Part shown: in pieces, positions 42,901 through 51,838 of the stretch
How positions within the stretch are numbered: position 1 is the stretch's first letter
Layout of the letters: the number at the start of each line of letters is the position of its first letter
From: DYJK01 sp964464825
GTDB taxonomy: Bacteria; Bacteroidota; Ignavibacteria; Ignavibacteriales; Melioribacteraceae
NCBI GenBank assembly: GCA_964464825.1
Contig: CAYXKL010000003.1
Span: 15,873 to 79,872, forward strand
Length of the DNA: 64,000 bases
Direction of reading: 5' to 3'
Notes under the pieces: generated by a model
What the model was told of the DNA's origin: nothing
What the model saw: only the letters and a program-made list of their open reading frames with translations
Databases searched by the model: none
Program-made: the position numbers and the translations under genes

Positions 42901-45635
42901 TTTTATTTCTTTTTGCTGCTCAAATTGCGGCACAGTCACCCCACGGAAGCACTTTCAAAATTGATTGTGCTGACTGCCATGATGCTGTAAGTTGGAATTT
43001 GTTAAAACAAGAAATACATTTTGACCATAATAAGACTAACTTTCAATTAATCGGTCAACACAAATCTATCGATTGTAAAATGTGTCATACCACACTTATT
43101 TTTAACGAAGTGAAGCAACAATGTTTTAATTGTCACAATGATATTCATAAAAATAGTGTTTCGTTGGATTGCGAAAAATGTCACACCCCAACAAGCTGGC
43201 TTATTCCTGATATCGGTCAACTTCATAGAATCAGCAAATTTCCATTATTAGGCGCACATCAATTCCAAGATTGTAATCAATGTCATACAAAATATTCGGA
43301 ATTATATTTTGAATCTCTTAGTGTAAATTGTATTGATTGTCACGTTAATGACTATCTATCTACTCAAAATCCAAATCATTCTGAAGCCGGTTTTTCTAGA
43401 GAGTGTCAGGATTGCCATAGCGTTTCAAACACACAATGGACCGAGGGAGAAACAGCTCATACATTTTTTCCATTGTCCGGCGGTCATAATATCCCGAACT
43501 GTTTTGAGTGTCACAGTCAAAATACTTTTGAGGGCTTAACGATAGAGTGTTATTCTTGCCACCAAACTAGTTACGATCAAACGGTGAATCCTAATCATAC
43601 TAACTTAGGTTTCTCTAAAGTTTGCACCGATTGTCATAACATAAATGCTTGGAAACCAGCATCTTTTAATCATGATAACACCGGATTTATTTTAACTGGA
43701 AAGCATATAACAACAAACTGCAGTTCTTGTCATATATCCGGCTATGATAATACTCCTACTGTTTGTTATTCATGTCATTCTGATAATTACAATTCAACAA
43801 GCAATCCTAATCATACTGCTGCTAATTTCCCAAATACTTGTGCCGATTGCCATTCTACAAATGGCTGGACACCGGCAACATTTGATCATGATAGTAGATT
43901 TTTCCCTATTTATTCCGGTGAACATAATGGTAAATGGGATAATTGTATTGACTGCCATACTAATCAAAATAATTATAGTGATTTCACTTGCACTAATTGT
44001 CACGAGCATAATCAAACTGATATGAACGATGAACATCAAGGAATCAATGGTTACGCATATATTAGTTCGACATGTTATTCATGTCATCCATTAGGAAAGA
44101 CGGATGGAGCATTTAATCACAGTGTAACACAATTTCCATTAGTTGGTTCTCATACAAGTGTAAGTTGCCAGGATTGCCATCAATCCGGTTATTCAAATAC
44201 TCCTACTGAATGTTATTCTTGTCATCAATCTAATTTCGTTAATTCTGTTATTCCAAATCATACTACGGTTGGAATATCTACTGAATGCGAGAGTTGTCAC
44301 AATACTCAAGATTGGGTTCCTTCTTCATTCAATCATTCTAATACAGCTTTTGTTTTAACTGGCTCACATTTAAACACAACTTGTCAATCTTGTCATCAAG
44401 GACAAACTTCTGGAACCAGTCAAGTTTGTTATTCATGTCATCAATCTAATTTCGTTAATTCTGTTATTCCAAATCATACTACGGTTGGAATATCTACTGA
44501 ATGCGAGAGTTGTCACAACACTCAAGATTGGGTTCCTTCTTCATTCAATCACTCTAATACTGCTTTTGTTTTAACTGGCTCACATTTAAACACAAACTGT
44601 CAATCTTGTCATCAAGGACAAACTACCGGAATTAGTCAATTATGTTATTCATGTCATTCTAATGATTACAACAATACTACTGATCCTAATCATATTACTT
44701 CCGGTTATCCAACTACTTGTGAACAATGTCACACTACCACTGCATGGTCTCCGGCTACTTTTGATCATAACTTAACTGCTTTTCCTTTAACCGGACAGCA
44801 TACTTCTGTTAATTGCAGTCAATGCCACTCTAGTGGATATACCGGTACTCCTACTGATTGTTATTCTTGTCATCAATCTAATTTTGTTAATTCTGTTAAT
44901 CCTAGTCACAGTGGTGTTGGTCTTCCAACTGAATGCCAAAGTTGTCACAACACTCAAGCTTGGGTTCCTTCTTCATTCGATCATAATAATACTTTGTTCA
45001 TATTAACTGGACAGCATTTAAATACAACTTGTCAATCTTGTCATCAAGGACAAACTACCGGAATTAGTCAATTATGTTATTCATGCCATCAATCCAATTT
45101 TGTTAATTCTGTTAATCCGAATCACAGTACTATAGGTATTTCAACTGAATGCCAAAGTTGTCACAACACTCAAGATTGGGTTCCTTCTTCATTCAATCAC
45201 TCTAATACTGCTTTTGTTTTGACCGGGCAGCATTTAAACACAGACTGCAAATCATGTCATCAAGGACAAACTACCGGAATCAGTCAATTATGTTTCTCTT
45301 GTCATTCTAATGATTTCAATAATACTACTGATCCTAATCACTCAGCATCAAATTTTCCAACTATTTGTCAAGATTGCCACACGACAAATAATTGGACACC
45401 CTCAACATTCAATCATGATGCAAACTACTTTCCTATTTATACTGGTAAGCATAAAAACGAGTGGGATCAGTGTTCTGATTGTCATACTAATCAAAGCAAT
45501 TACAATATTTTTTCATGCATCAATTGCCATGAACACAGTAATCAATCAGAAGTAAATAATGATCACGATGAAGTAGCAAATTACATATATCAAAGCAGTG
45601 CTTGTTACGATTGTCATCCAAGGGGAGATGATTAG
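42879..45635 (+). CDS. 37-haem c-type cytochrome with tandem 72-residue modules
   Basis: 918 aa with a signal peptide (LSLLILFLFAAQIAAQ). I count 37 CxxCH motifs. From residue ~445 the protein is a run of five contiguous 72-residue modules, each with three haems, beginning C[YF]SCHQSNFVNSV or CYSCHSNDYNN. A further 72-residue module and an N-terminal degenerate region precede them. A cap segment (NFPNTCADCH ... CINCHEH-type ... CYSCHPLG) occurs once in the middle and once, diverged, at the C-terminus (CYDCHPRGDD), so a larger block has been duplicated. The modules share F[DN]H-x-NTxFxLTGxH and WVPSSF words. Its size and haem density fit a long extracellular or envelope-spanning wire. No catalytic haem motif is seen. 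Confidence 0.93.
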   Translation: MHRLSLLILFLFAAQIAAQSPHGSTFKIDCADCHDAVSWNLLKQEIHFDHNKTNFQLIGQHKSIDCKMCHTTLIFNEVKQQCFNCHNDIHKNSVSLDCEKCHTPTSWLIPDIGQLHRISKFPLLGAHQFQDCNQCHTKYSELYFESLSVNCIDCHVNDYLSTQNPNHSEAGFSRECQDCHSVSNTQWTEGETAHTFFPLSGGHNIPNCFECHSQNTFEGLTIECYSCHQTSYDQTVNPNHTNLGFSKVCTDCHNINAWKPASFNHDNTGFILTGKHITTNCSSCHISGYDNTPTVCYSCHSDNYNSTSNPNHTAANFPNTCADCHSTNGWTPATFDHDSRFFPIYSGEHNGKWDNCIDCHTNQNNYSDFTCTNCHEHNQTDMNDEHQGINGYAYISSTCYSCHPLGKTDGAFNHSVTQFPLVGSHTSVSCQDCHQSGYSNTPTECYSCHQSNFVNSVIPNHTTVGISTECESCHNTQDWVPSSFNHSNTAFVLTGSHLNTTCQSCHQGQTSGTSQVCYSCHQSNFVNSVIPNHTTVGISTECESCHNTQDWVPSSFNHSNTAFVLTGSHLNTNCQSCHQGQTTGISQLCYSCHSNDYNNTTDPNHITSGYPTTCEQCHTTTAWSPATFDHNLTAFPLTGQHTSVNCSQCHSSGYTGTPTDCYSCHQSNFVNSVNPSHSGVGLPTECQSCHNTQAWVPSSFDHNNTLFILTGQHLNTTCQSCHQGQTTGISQLCYSCHQSNFVNSVNPNHSTIGISTECQSCHNTQDWVPSSFNHSNTAFVLTGQHLNTDCKSCHQGQTTGISQLCFSCHSNDFNNTTDPNHSASNFPTICQDCHTTNNWTPSTFNHDANYFPIYTGKHKNEWDQCSDCHTNQSNYNIFSCINCHEHSNQSEVNNDHDEVANYIYQSSACYDCHPRGDD
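44211..45290 (+). repeat. Five tandem 216-nt coding repeats in the 37-haem gene
   Basis: Units start at 44211, 44427, 44643, 44859 and 45075, each 216 nt (72 codons). Units 1 and 2 are nearly identical in DNA, including silent positions, which points to recent duplication. Units 4 and 5 are closely similar to each other, and unit 3 is the most diverged. Each unit adds three CxxCH motifs. Confidence 0.9.
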
Positions 45636-47265
45636 ATTGATCTGCGTAATTAGAATAAATAAGTCATTTAACATCTCCTTTAAAAATCTAATGATAATTT
45701 TCTTGCTTCTGCAAACAATTTCATTAGCGCAAGAAAAAAGGATTGGGACAATCACCCATATATCATCACAGCATGTTTATATTCAATTTGATAAGACCGA
45801 TTCAATAATTATTGGTGATACATTATATCTTCTTAAGAACGGTAATGAAAGTCCGGCGTTAATTGTAAAATTTATTTCAAGCCGGCCTTGTGCCGGTGGA
45901 CCGTTAATTGGAGCCGAATTAAATATTAATGACAGAATTATTGCTTACATACCTATTAAGGAAAATTTAACCAATGTTATTTCTGAAATAAAAGACTCAA
46001 CAGATTCAAAAAATATAAAAACAAGTGAGCAAAGGATTCCCGGTAATTTACCAGCAAAAACTAAAAAAAGTTTTTGGGGAAGATTTTCTATACAATCATC
46101 TACCAATCTCAATCCTAACAATACCAGTAATCAACGCTGGAGATACTCACTTTCATTAAATGCCGACAGTATTGGAGGAAGTCCCGTTTCTTTTTCTATG
46201 TATTCTTTCTTGTCGTATAATACAAATGATTGGCAGAATGTAAAATCGAATCTTGGAAAAGCTTTAAAGTTCTATGATCTTAACATTGCTTATACATTCA
46301 GTAAAAACAGTAAAATATGGATTGGACGACGTTTGAATACAAAGATCTCCAGCATTGGCTCTATAGATGGTATTCAATATCAACAAGGAATTGGAAATTT
46401 TTATATTGGCGGTTTGATTGGTTCACATCCAAATTTTTCTGATTATGGTTATAATCTAAAAATGTTTGAATACGGTTTATACATCGGAAGGACTGATTCT
46501 ATCTCTAATTCACAAATGGAAAACACTTTTGCATTTTTTAATCAAACAAATAATTTCAGTACTGACCGGCGCTACATTTATTTACAACATTCGAATAACA
46601 TAATTAAAAATACAAACTTGTTTTTCTCTTCCGAGATCGATCTATTCAAAAAAGTAGAAGGTGTTGATAAAAACAGTTTTTCTCTAACAAGTTTATTTTT
46701 CAGTATGTATATAAACCCGGTAAGATTTCTTTCTCTTTCATTTTCATTTGATGCACGCAGAAACGTCGTTTATTACGAAACATATAAATCATTTATTGAT
46801 AGTCTATTTACTAATGAATTGAATCAAGGATACAGAGCCAGTGTAATAATCAGACCTTTCAATAACTTATCTTTATCATTAAACGGGGGTTATAGATTTA
46901 AGAAAAACGACTTAAAACCAGCAAGAAATTTTATCGGTAATTTGTACTATGCAAATATTCCGCTGCTTGATGTTAATGGGAACATCTCTTATTCAAAGAT
47001 TATTTCAAGTTACACAGAAGGAACCATTGCCGGATTGAGGCTATCAAAATATATTTCATCATTAGAATTAAATATTTCAACTGATTTCCGGAGAATAGAA
47101 TATAAATTCAATAGTAATAATTCCAAATTAATCCAAAATAATCTATCAACGGATATTTCTTACAAATTACCGCTTGGTCTTTTCCTTGGTCTCAATTATG
47201 AAATTATATTTGAGAAGCAAAATAGTTATACAAGATTGTTTATAAATATTACTAAAAGATTTTAA
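45628..47265 (+). CDS. Predicted outer-membrane beta-barrel with N-terminal SH3-like domain
   Basis: 545 aa from the ATG at 45628, whose overlap with the upstream stop suggests coupling; GTG at 45598 and ATG at 45691 are alternatives. The hydrophobic export signal is MIIFLLLQTISLAQ. Residues ~35-110 form a small barrel-like domain (IGTITHISSQHVYIQFDKTD, IGDTLYLLKNGNESPALIVK). From ~150 to the end, alternating amphipathic strands with aromatic girdles run to a terminal F (NSYTRLFINITKRF), as in outer-membrane barrels. It has no haem motif. It follows the two cytochrome genes directly, so it could be the porin sheath that lets haems cross the outer membrane. No clear MtrB/PioB similarity is visible, so the role is inferred. 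Confidence 0.7.
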   Translation: MIRLICVIRINKSFNISFKNLMIIFLLLQTISLAQEKRIGTITHISSQHVYIQFDKTDSIIIGDTLYLLKNGNESPALIVKFISSRPCAGGPLIGAELNINDRIIAYIPIKENLTNVISEIKDSTDSKNIKTSEQRIPGNLPAKTKKSFWGRFSIQSSTNLNPNNTSNQRWRYSLSLNADSIGGSPVSFSMYSFLSYNTNDWQNVKSNLGKALKFYDLNIAYTFSKNSKIWIGRRLNTKISSIGSIDGIQYQQGIGNFYIGGLIGSHPNFSDYGYNLKMFEYGLYIGRTDSISNSQMENTFAFFNQTNNFSTDRRYIYLQHSNNIIKNTNLFFSSEIDLFKKVEGVDKNSFSLTSLFFSMYINPVRFLSLSFSFDARRNVVYYETYKSFIDSLFTNELNQGYRASVIIRPFNNLSLSLNGGYRFKKNDLKPARNFIGNLYYANIPLLDVNGNISYSKIISSYTEGTIAGLRLSKYISSLELNISTDFRRIEYKFNSNNSKLIQNNLSTDISYKLPLGLFLGLNYEIIFEKQNSYTRLFINITKRF

Positions 47266-47285
47266 TTATATAGGTTAGTGTAAAC

Positions 47286-48275
47286 ATGATTTACGATTTA
47301 ATTATAATCGGTGCCGGACCCGCCGGAATAAGTATGGCCGTTGAGGCAAGAAATGCGGGTATTGAAAAAGAAAATATTCTTTTATTAGAAAAATCTCATG
47401 AGCATTCATTCACTATTAAGAAGTTCTACCCTGATTCAAAATTAGTTGCCGCTAATTACAAAGGATTTGAAGCTGAATGTCTTGGGGTTATGTGTATTCC
47501 CGATTTAACCAAGCATGAAACTATTTCTTATATAGATAATACAATTAATGAATATGGACTTCACGTAAACTATAATGAAACGGTTCATAAACTTTTCAAA
47601 CATCCCGAGAAGCAACTATTTACAGTATTCACAGATAAGAATGAATATAATTCCAAAGTTGTTGCAATTGCCGTTGGTATTCTTGGCAAACCAAACAAAC
47701 CCGAATATAAAATTCCAATATCATTAAAAGATAAAGTTCTATTTGATATTACATCAAAAGAAATAAGGAATTCCAATGTATTAGTTGTTGGGGGCGGTGA
47801 TTCTGCTTCCGAGTATTGTCAATTTCTAGTTCAGAATGGAAATACGGTTACTCTTTCCTACAGAGGAAATAATTTCAACAGAATGAATAAAATAAATAAG
47901 CAGAGTATTATTACTTTGAAAGAAGAAAATAAACTGCATATTTTATTTAACTCTAATATTACAGAAGTAACAGATCAAAACGAAAAACCGGTTATAAAAT
48001 TCAATGAGGAGTACATCGGTTTACTTCAATTTGATTATGTGGTTTATGCTCTGGGGGGAACTACACCTACTAATTTTCTTAAATTAATTGGTATTGAATT
48101 TAACGGTAATGATCCGGTTTTAAAGGAAGGATATGAAACAAGTGTCCCGGGCTTGTTTTTATTGGGGGATCTAAGTGCCGGTACAAAAGGCGGTTCTATT
48201 ATTTGGGCTTTCAATTCATCACAAAGAGCAATGGAAAAAATCTGCAAAGATTACTTAACTTGTAATATTGCTTAG
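47286..48275 (+). CDS. FAD/NAD(P)-binding oxidoreductase, thioredoxin-reductase-like fold
   Basis: 329 aa, soluble. GAGPAGISMAVEA (8-20) binds FAD, VVGGGDSASEYCQF (~164-177) binds NAD(P), and SVPGLFLLGDLSAGTKGG holds the C-terminal FAD contact in the normal order. The redox CxxC of thioredoxin reductases is absent, so it resembles YpdA-like or cytochrome-linked reductases. It is a paralogue of the flavin half of the 451-aa FeS protein in the same operon (shared GGGDSA, LSYR, and the following N-R-x-N/K segment). It probably delivers or accepts reducing equivalents for the conduit. Confidence 0.83.
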   Translation: MIYDLIIIGAGPAGISMAVEARNAGIEKENILLLEKSHEHSFTIKKFYPDSKLVAANYKGFEAECLGVMCIPDLTKHETISYIDNTINEYGLHVNYNETVHKLFKHPEKQLFTVFTDKNEYNSKVVAIAVGILGKPNKPEYKIPISLKDKVLFDITSKEIRNSNVLVVGGGDSASEYCQFLVQNGNTVTLSYRGNNFNRMNKINKQSIITLKEENKLHILFNSNITEVTDQNEKPVIKFNEEYIGLLQFDYVVYALGGTTPTNFLKLIGIEFNGNDPVLKEGYETSVPGLFLLGDLSAGTKGGSIIWAFNSSQRAMEKICKDYLTCNIA

Positions 48276-48302
48276 ATTTGATAAATATATACAGAGGATA
48301 AT

Positions 48303-49181
48303 ATGGAGATAAAATTATCAAGAATATCACTTGGCTTATGGCGAGCTCGTGATTGGAATTTTTCAACTAATGAATTAGATAATCTATTAACTCAATCTAT
48401 TGAATTGGGAATTACAACTTTCGATCATGCAGATATTTACGGAGAATACACTTGCGAAGAATTATTCGGAAATGTATTAAGCAGTAATCCTTCTCTTCGT
48501 AAAAAAATGCAGTTAATAACCAAATGTGGCATTAAGATTCCTTCGAAAAAATTTCCAGAATTCTCTATGCATATTTATGATACAACTAAAAAACATATAA
48601 TTAATTCTGCAGAACGATCACTAAAAAATTTATCAACAGATTATTTAGATGTACTGCTGATCCATCGTTTAGATCCTTTAATGAATGCGGACGAAGTAGC
48701 TGAAGCTTTTTATCAATTAAAAAAAGAAGGTAAAGTTCATCATTTTGGAGTATCTAATTTTCTTCAACAGCAATTTTCGCTTTTGCAGTCACGCTTGGAT
48801 TTTCCATTATTAACAAATCAAATTGAAGTTTCTGTTCTGCATCATGAACATTTTGATAACGGTAATATCGATTTTCTTCAAGAAAAAAGAGTTGTGCCGA
48901 TGGTTTGGTCTCCGTTTGCCGGCGGCAGAGTATTTTCAGATAACAGCGAAAAGGCGAATCGTGTTAGAAATGTTTTATATGAAATAGCTTATAAATATCA
49001 GGTAGAAATTGATACTATTGCATCTGCGTGGCTGCTTATTCATCCGGTTAATTTTGTAGTTGTAGTAGGCACGGGGAAAATTGATCGCATAAAATCTGCA
49101 TTGAAGGGTTTGGAAATAAAACTCTCACGAGAGGATTGGTTTAAAATTTGGGTAGCTGCTAAAGGACAAGATATACCATAA
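48303..49181 (+). CDS. Aldo/keto reductase
   Basis: 292 aa with an AGAGGA site. The catalytic tetrad is present: D41 and Y46 (FDHADIYG), K74 (LITKCG) and H121 (LLIHRLDP). The NADPH-binding loop of the family is seen near VVVGTGKIDRIKSAL. It resembles YdhF-type reductases. The substrate is unknown. It is the last gene of the operon, 27 nt after the flavin oxidoreductase, and is followed by a hairpin terminator. A role in electron transfer is not obvious; it may use the same NAD(P)H pool. Confidence 0.88.
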   Translation: MEIKLSRISLGLWRARDWNFSTNELDNLLTQSIELGITTFDHADIYGEYTCEELFGNVLSSNPSLRKKMQLITKCGIKIPSKKFPEFSMHIYDTTKKHIINSAERSLKNLSTDYLDVLLIHRLDPLMNADEVAEAFYQLKKEGKVHHFGVSNFLQQQFSLLQSRLDFPLLTNQIEVSVLHHEHFDNGNIDFLQEKRVVPMVWSPFAGGRVFSDNSEKANRVRNVLYEIAYKYQVEIDTIASAWLLIHPVNFVVVVGTGKIDRIKSALKGLEIKLSREDWFKIWVAAKGQDIP

Positions 49182-49195
49182 ACTTAATTAAATAT

Positions 49196-49218
49196 GGAGA
49201 CGTAAGGCTTACGTCTCC
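49196..49218 (+). terminator. Hairpin between convergent genes
   Basis: GGAGACGTAA (49196-49205), loop GGC, TTACGTCTCC (49209-49218): a perfect 10-bp stem followed by TAAAATTTT. It sits between the stop codons of the aldo/keto reductase and a GH3 gene on the other strand. The T run is weak, so it may be a bidirectional terminator or a dispersed palindrome. Confidence 0.6.
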
Positions 49219-49232
49219 TAAAATTTTAAAAA

Positions 49233-51713
49233 CTATAATTCAATCTCTTGAGTTAGTTTTATATCTCTCGAAGAAGCACCTACTAAAATTTTATATTTAC
49301 CGGGATCAACTTTCCAATCTTTTATTCCTTCATCGAAATACGCGAAATCATTTTTGCTTATAGTGATTTTGACGGTTTTGCTTTCGCCAGCTTTCAATTC
49401 AATTTTGTTAAATCCTTTTAATTCTTTTGGTGCTTTTTCAATCATAGGATTTATATGAGAAATATAGAGTTGTGCAATTTCAGAACCATCAACCTTACCG
49501 GTATTTGTAATTGTAAACTTAACCTCATATTTATCATCAGAAACATTTTCAATTGTCAAATTTTCATAATTGAATGTTGTGTAAGAAAGTCCAAACCCAA
49601 ATGGAAATAACGGTTCAATGTTATATTTATCAAAATGACGGTAGCCTACAAATATGCCGTCATCATAATCTGTTTCACCTTCTTTTTTCATATATGAATT
49701 AAATGCTGAACAATCTTCCCATCGTTTAGGAAATGTCATCGGAAGTTTTCCTGACGGATTATAATTACCGAGTAATACATCTGCAATTGCGTTGCCTCCT
49801 TCTGTACCGGGGAACCATGCTTGAACAATGCCATCAACCTTATCGATCCATTCGTTCATAACAACGGGTGCACCAGCAATTAAAACAACAACGGTATTCG
49901 GATTTACTTCACATATTTTTTTTATCAAATAATCCTGATTACCAGGAAGAATTAAATCCTTTCTATCAAAACCTTCGGATTCAATTGTGTATGCATTACC
50001 TACAAATAAAATAACGGCATCGGATTTTTTTGCCGTTTCAATTGCTGTTATAAGTGGGTCTTGGTCCGGTAAACGCCATCCAAGAATACAGACTGCAGCG
50101 CCCCCGTTTTCATAATACTCCAATTTAACTTTGTAAAGTTTTCCTTCCATCATATTAACTTCTACACCATTAGTAATTATCGCGTGATCCTTCCAATCAT
50201 CAATCATTTCTTCATCATTTATCCAAAGCCTAATTCCATCATCGCTCGCTACATTAATTGTAAACATGCCGGATTTGGGAGCTTTAATGTAGCCCGTCCA
50301 TCTTACAGAAAAATTATCTTCGCCAATTTCATCAGCCGGTTTACCCCCTTCCCAACTGAAGTTTACATTTTCATCAATCCGTTTTAAAACCGGAGATCCA
50401 TCTAAATCTTTATTGTTAAAGTATTCCGCATTTAAACCGTTCGAAGCCCCGGCAGCATCAGTGAATAAATATTTCCCATCAATAGGAAGAACATCAGTAT
50501 CAAGAAAAAGTCCGGGTGCATAATTGATTTCAATTTTATTCCCAATTCTATTTTTCAATCCATCAAGAGCACCTACCGGATTAATTGGAGAAACCATTGA
50601 GCTGCCTCCTCCTCCGGTTCTTGCAATTGCAGCATTTGGTCCAATTATAGCTAGTGATTTAAATTTCTCACTATTTATCGGAAGTATATTATTTTGATTC
50701 TTTAAAAGTACAATCCCTTCTTTTGCAGTTTCGTAGGCTATGTTCCGATTTTCTTTTGTATTAACTAATAAGGAATCTTCTTTCCATTCGGGCTGATCGA
50801 ACAATCCGAGCTTGAATATTACTCTCAGTATTCTTCTAATTTTATCATCTATTGTTGAGATAGGAATATTACCGCAGTTAATATCTTTCAGTAAATATTT
50901 TTTATTCAAATATTTTCCTTCAGGCATTTCTAAATCCAAACCGCCTTTGGCAACTGGAATAGAATGATGAACCGCGCCCCAATCACTCATAACCAATCCA
51001 GTAAATCCCCAATTATTTTTGAGCCGGTCAATCATCAGGTAATCATTTTCGCTTGCCCAATATCCGTTTACTTTATTGTATGAGCACATAACACAAAGCA
51101 CATCTGCCTCCTTAACAGCTGCTTTGAAATGAGGAAAATAAATTTCATTAAGAGCGCGTTCACTTACTCTAGTATCAATAAAATCTCTTTCGTGTTCTTG
51201 ATTGTTGGCTGCGTAGTGCTTAATTGTTGCGGCAACACCTTCACTCTGTACACCTTTTATGTATTCAACAGCGAGGCGAGAAGTTAAAAACGGATCTTCT
51301 CCAAAGTATTCAAAGTTTCTTCCGTTCATTGGTAAACGAGTTATATTCACTCCCGGACCTAAGATAACATGCCGTGCTTTTCCTTTAGTTTCTCTGCCAA
51401 GTGCAGCGCCGAGATTTTTAATTAATTCAGGATTCCATGTTGCAGCCATTGCTGATCCCGATGGAAAAGCTGTGGCTTGTCCCCACCGAACTCCAAGAGG
51501 CCCATCGGTCATTCGTAATTCTGGAATTCCAAGTCTTTCGATTGGTTTAGTTGCAAATCCGGTTCCGCCGAGCAGATCAATCTTTTCATCAAGTGTTAAT
51601 CTGCTGAGTAAATCATTCACTCTTTCTTCTACCGGCAATAACGGATTTTTAAATGGTTCTATTTGTGCTGAAATCATAGATGAATATAATACAAATAATA
51701 ATAATTTTTTCAT
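49233..51713 (-). CDS. GH3 beta-glucosidase with PA14 domain
   Basis: 826 aa, secreted (MKKLLLFVLYSSMISAQ). The GH3 barrel has LRMTDGPLGVRWGQATAFPS (substrate pocket), KHYAANNQEHER and the nucleophile D244 (VMSDWGA). The second domain (IIGPNAAIARTGGGGSS) is split by a PA14 domain at ~390-530 (FSVRWTGYIKAPKSGMFTIN), and an FnIII-like domain closes it (FPFGFGLSYTTFNY). This layout is usual for beta-glucosidases of the macrolide-hydrolase/KmBglI branch. It should release glucose from beta-linked oligosaccharides. It is the last gene of the glucan cluster; the gap before it holds a palindromic repeat. Confidence 0.92.
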   Translation of the reverse strand: MKKLLLFVLYSSMISAQIEPFKNPLLPVEERVNDLLSRLTLDEKIDLLGGTGFATKPIERLGIPELRMTDGPLGVRWGQATAFPSGSAMAATWNPELIKNLGAALGRETKGKARHVILGPGVNITRLPMNGRNFEYFGEDPFLTSRLAVEYIKGVQSEGVAATIKHYAANNQEHERDFIDTRVSERALNEIYFPHFKAAVKEADVLCVMCSYNKVNGYWASENDYLMIDRLKNNWGFTGLVMSDWGAVHHSIPVAKGGLDLEMPEGKYLNKKYLLKDINCGNIPISTIDDKIRRILRVIFKLGLFDQPEWKEDSLLVNTKENRNIAYETAKEGIVLLKNQNNILPINSEKFKSLAIIGPNAAIARTGGGGSSMVSPINPVGALDGLKNRIGNKIEINYAPGLFLDTDVLPIDGKYLFTDAAGASNGLNAEYFNNKDLDGSPVLKRIDENVNFSWEGGKPADEIGEDNFSVRWTGYIKAPKSGMFTINVASDDGIRLWINDEEMIDDWKDHAIITNGVEVNMMEGKLYKVKLEYYENGGAAVCILGWRLPDQDPLITAIETAKKSDAVILFVGNAYTIESEGFDRKDLILPGNQDYLIKKICEVNPNTVVVLIAGAPVVMNEWIDKVDGIVQAWFPGTEGGNAIADVLLGNYNPSGKLPMTFPKRWEDCSAFNSYMKKEGETDYDDGIFVGYRHFDKYNIEPLFPFGFGLSYTTFNYENLTIENVSDDKYEVKFTITNTGKVDGSEIAQLYISHINPMIEKAPKELKGFNKIELKAGESKTVKITISKNDFAYFDEGIKDWKVDPGKYKILVGASSRDIKLTQEIEL

Positions 51714-51743
51714 TCCTTCTCCTTTACGTTCAATGCTTTTCTT

Positions 51744-51813
51744 ATCCCGAAGGGATCATTATGCCGTGTACTATGAGTTAAAACTAAATAACTTTTTAAA
51801 CCGCATAGTACAC
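51744..51813. repeat. Dispersed palindromic element in an intergenic gap
   Basis: ATCCC-gaa-GGGAT (51744-51756) is followed by GTGTACTATG (51766-51775) and its perfect inverse CATAGTACAC (51804-51813), 28 nt apart. The right side runs into AAAGAAGGCGCAAAGTCCG. Such ACACAAAG/GGCGCAAAG words are common in dispersed intergenic repeats of many bacterial genomes, by recall. The element fills the gap between two hydrolase genes. Confidence 0.45.
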
Positions 51814-51838
51814 AAAGAAGGCGCAAAGTCCGTAGAAT

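Noticed and set aside
43333..44039. Open frames out of register with, or antisense to, the 37-haem gene
   Set aside because: They are shadows of the Cys/His/Asn-rich repeat codons, consist of Ile-rich low-complexity protein and have no ribosome sites.
44211..45290. Possible CRISPR or non-coding satellite because of regular repeats
   Set aside because: The 216-nt units are contiguous, without spacers, and stay in one open frame with conserved CxxCH motifs; they are protein-coding modules.
47286..48275. Thioredoxin reductase annotation for the flavin oxidoreductase
   Set aside because: The fold fits but the redox-active CxxC between the two nucleotide-binding domains is absent, so the specific name is not supported.
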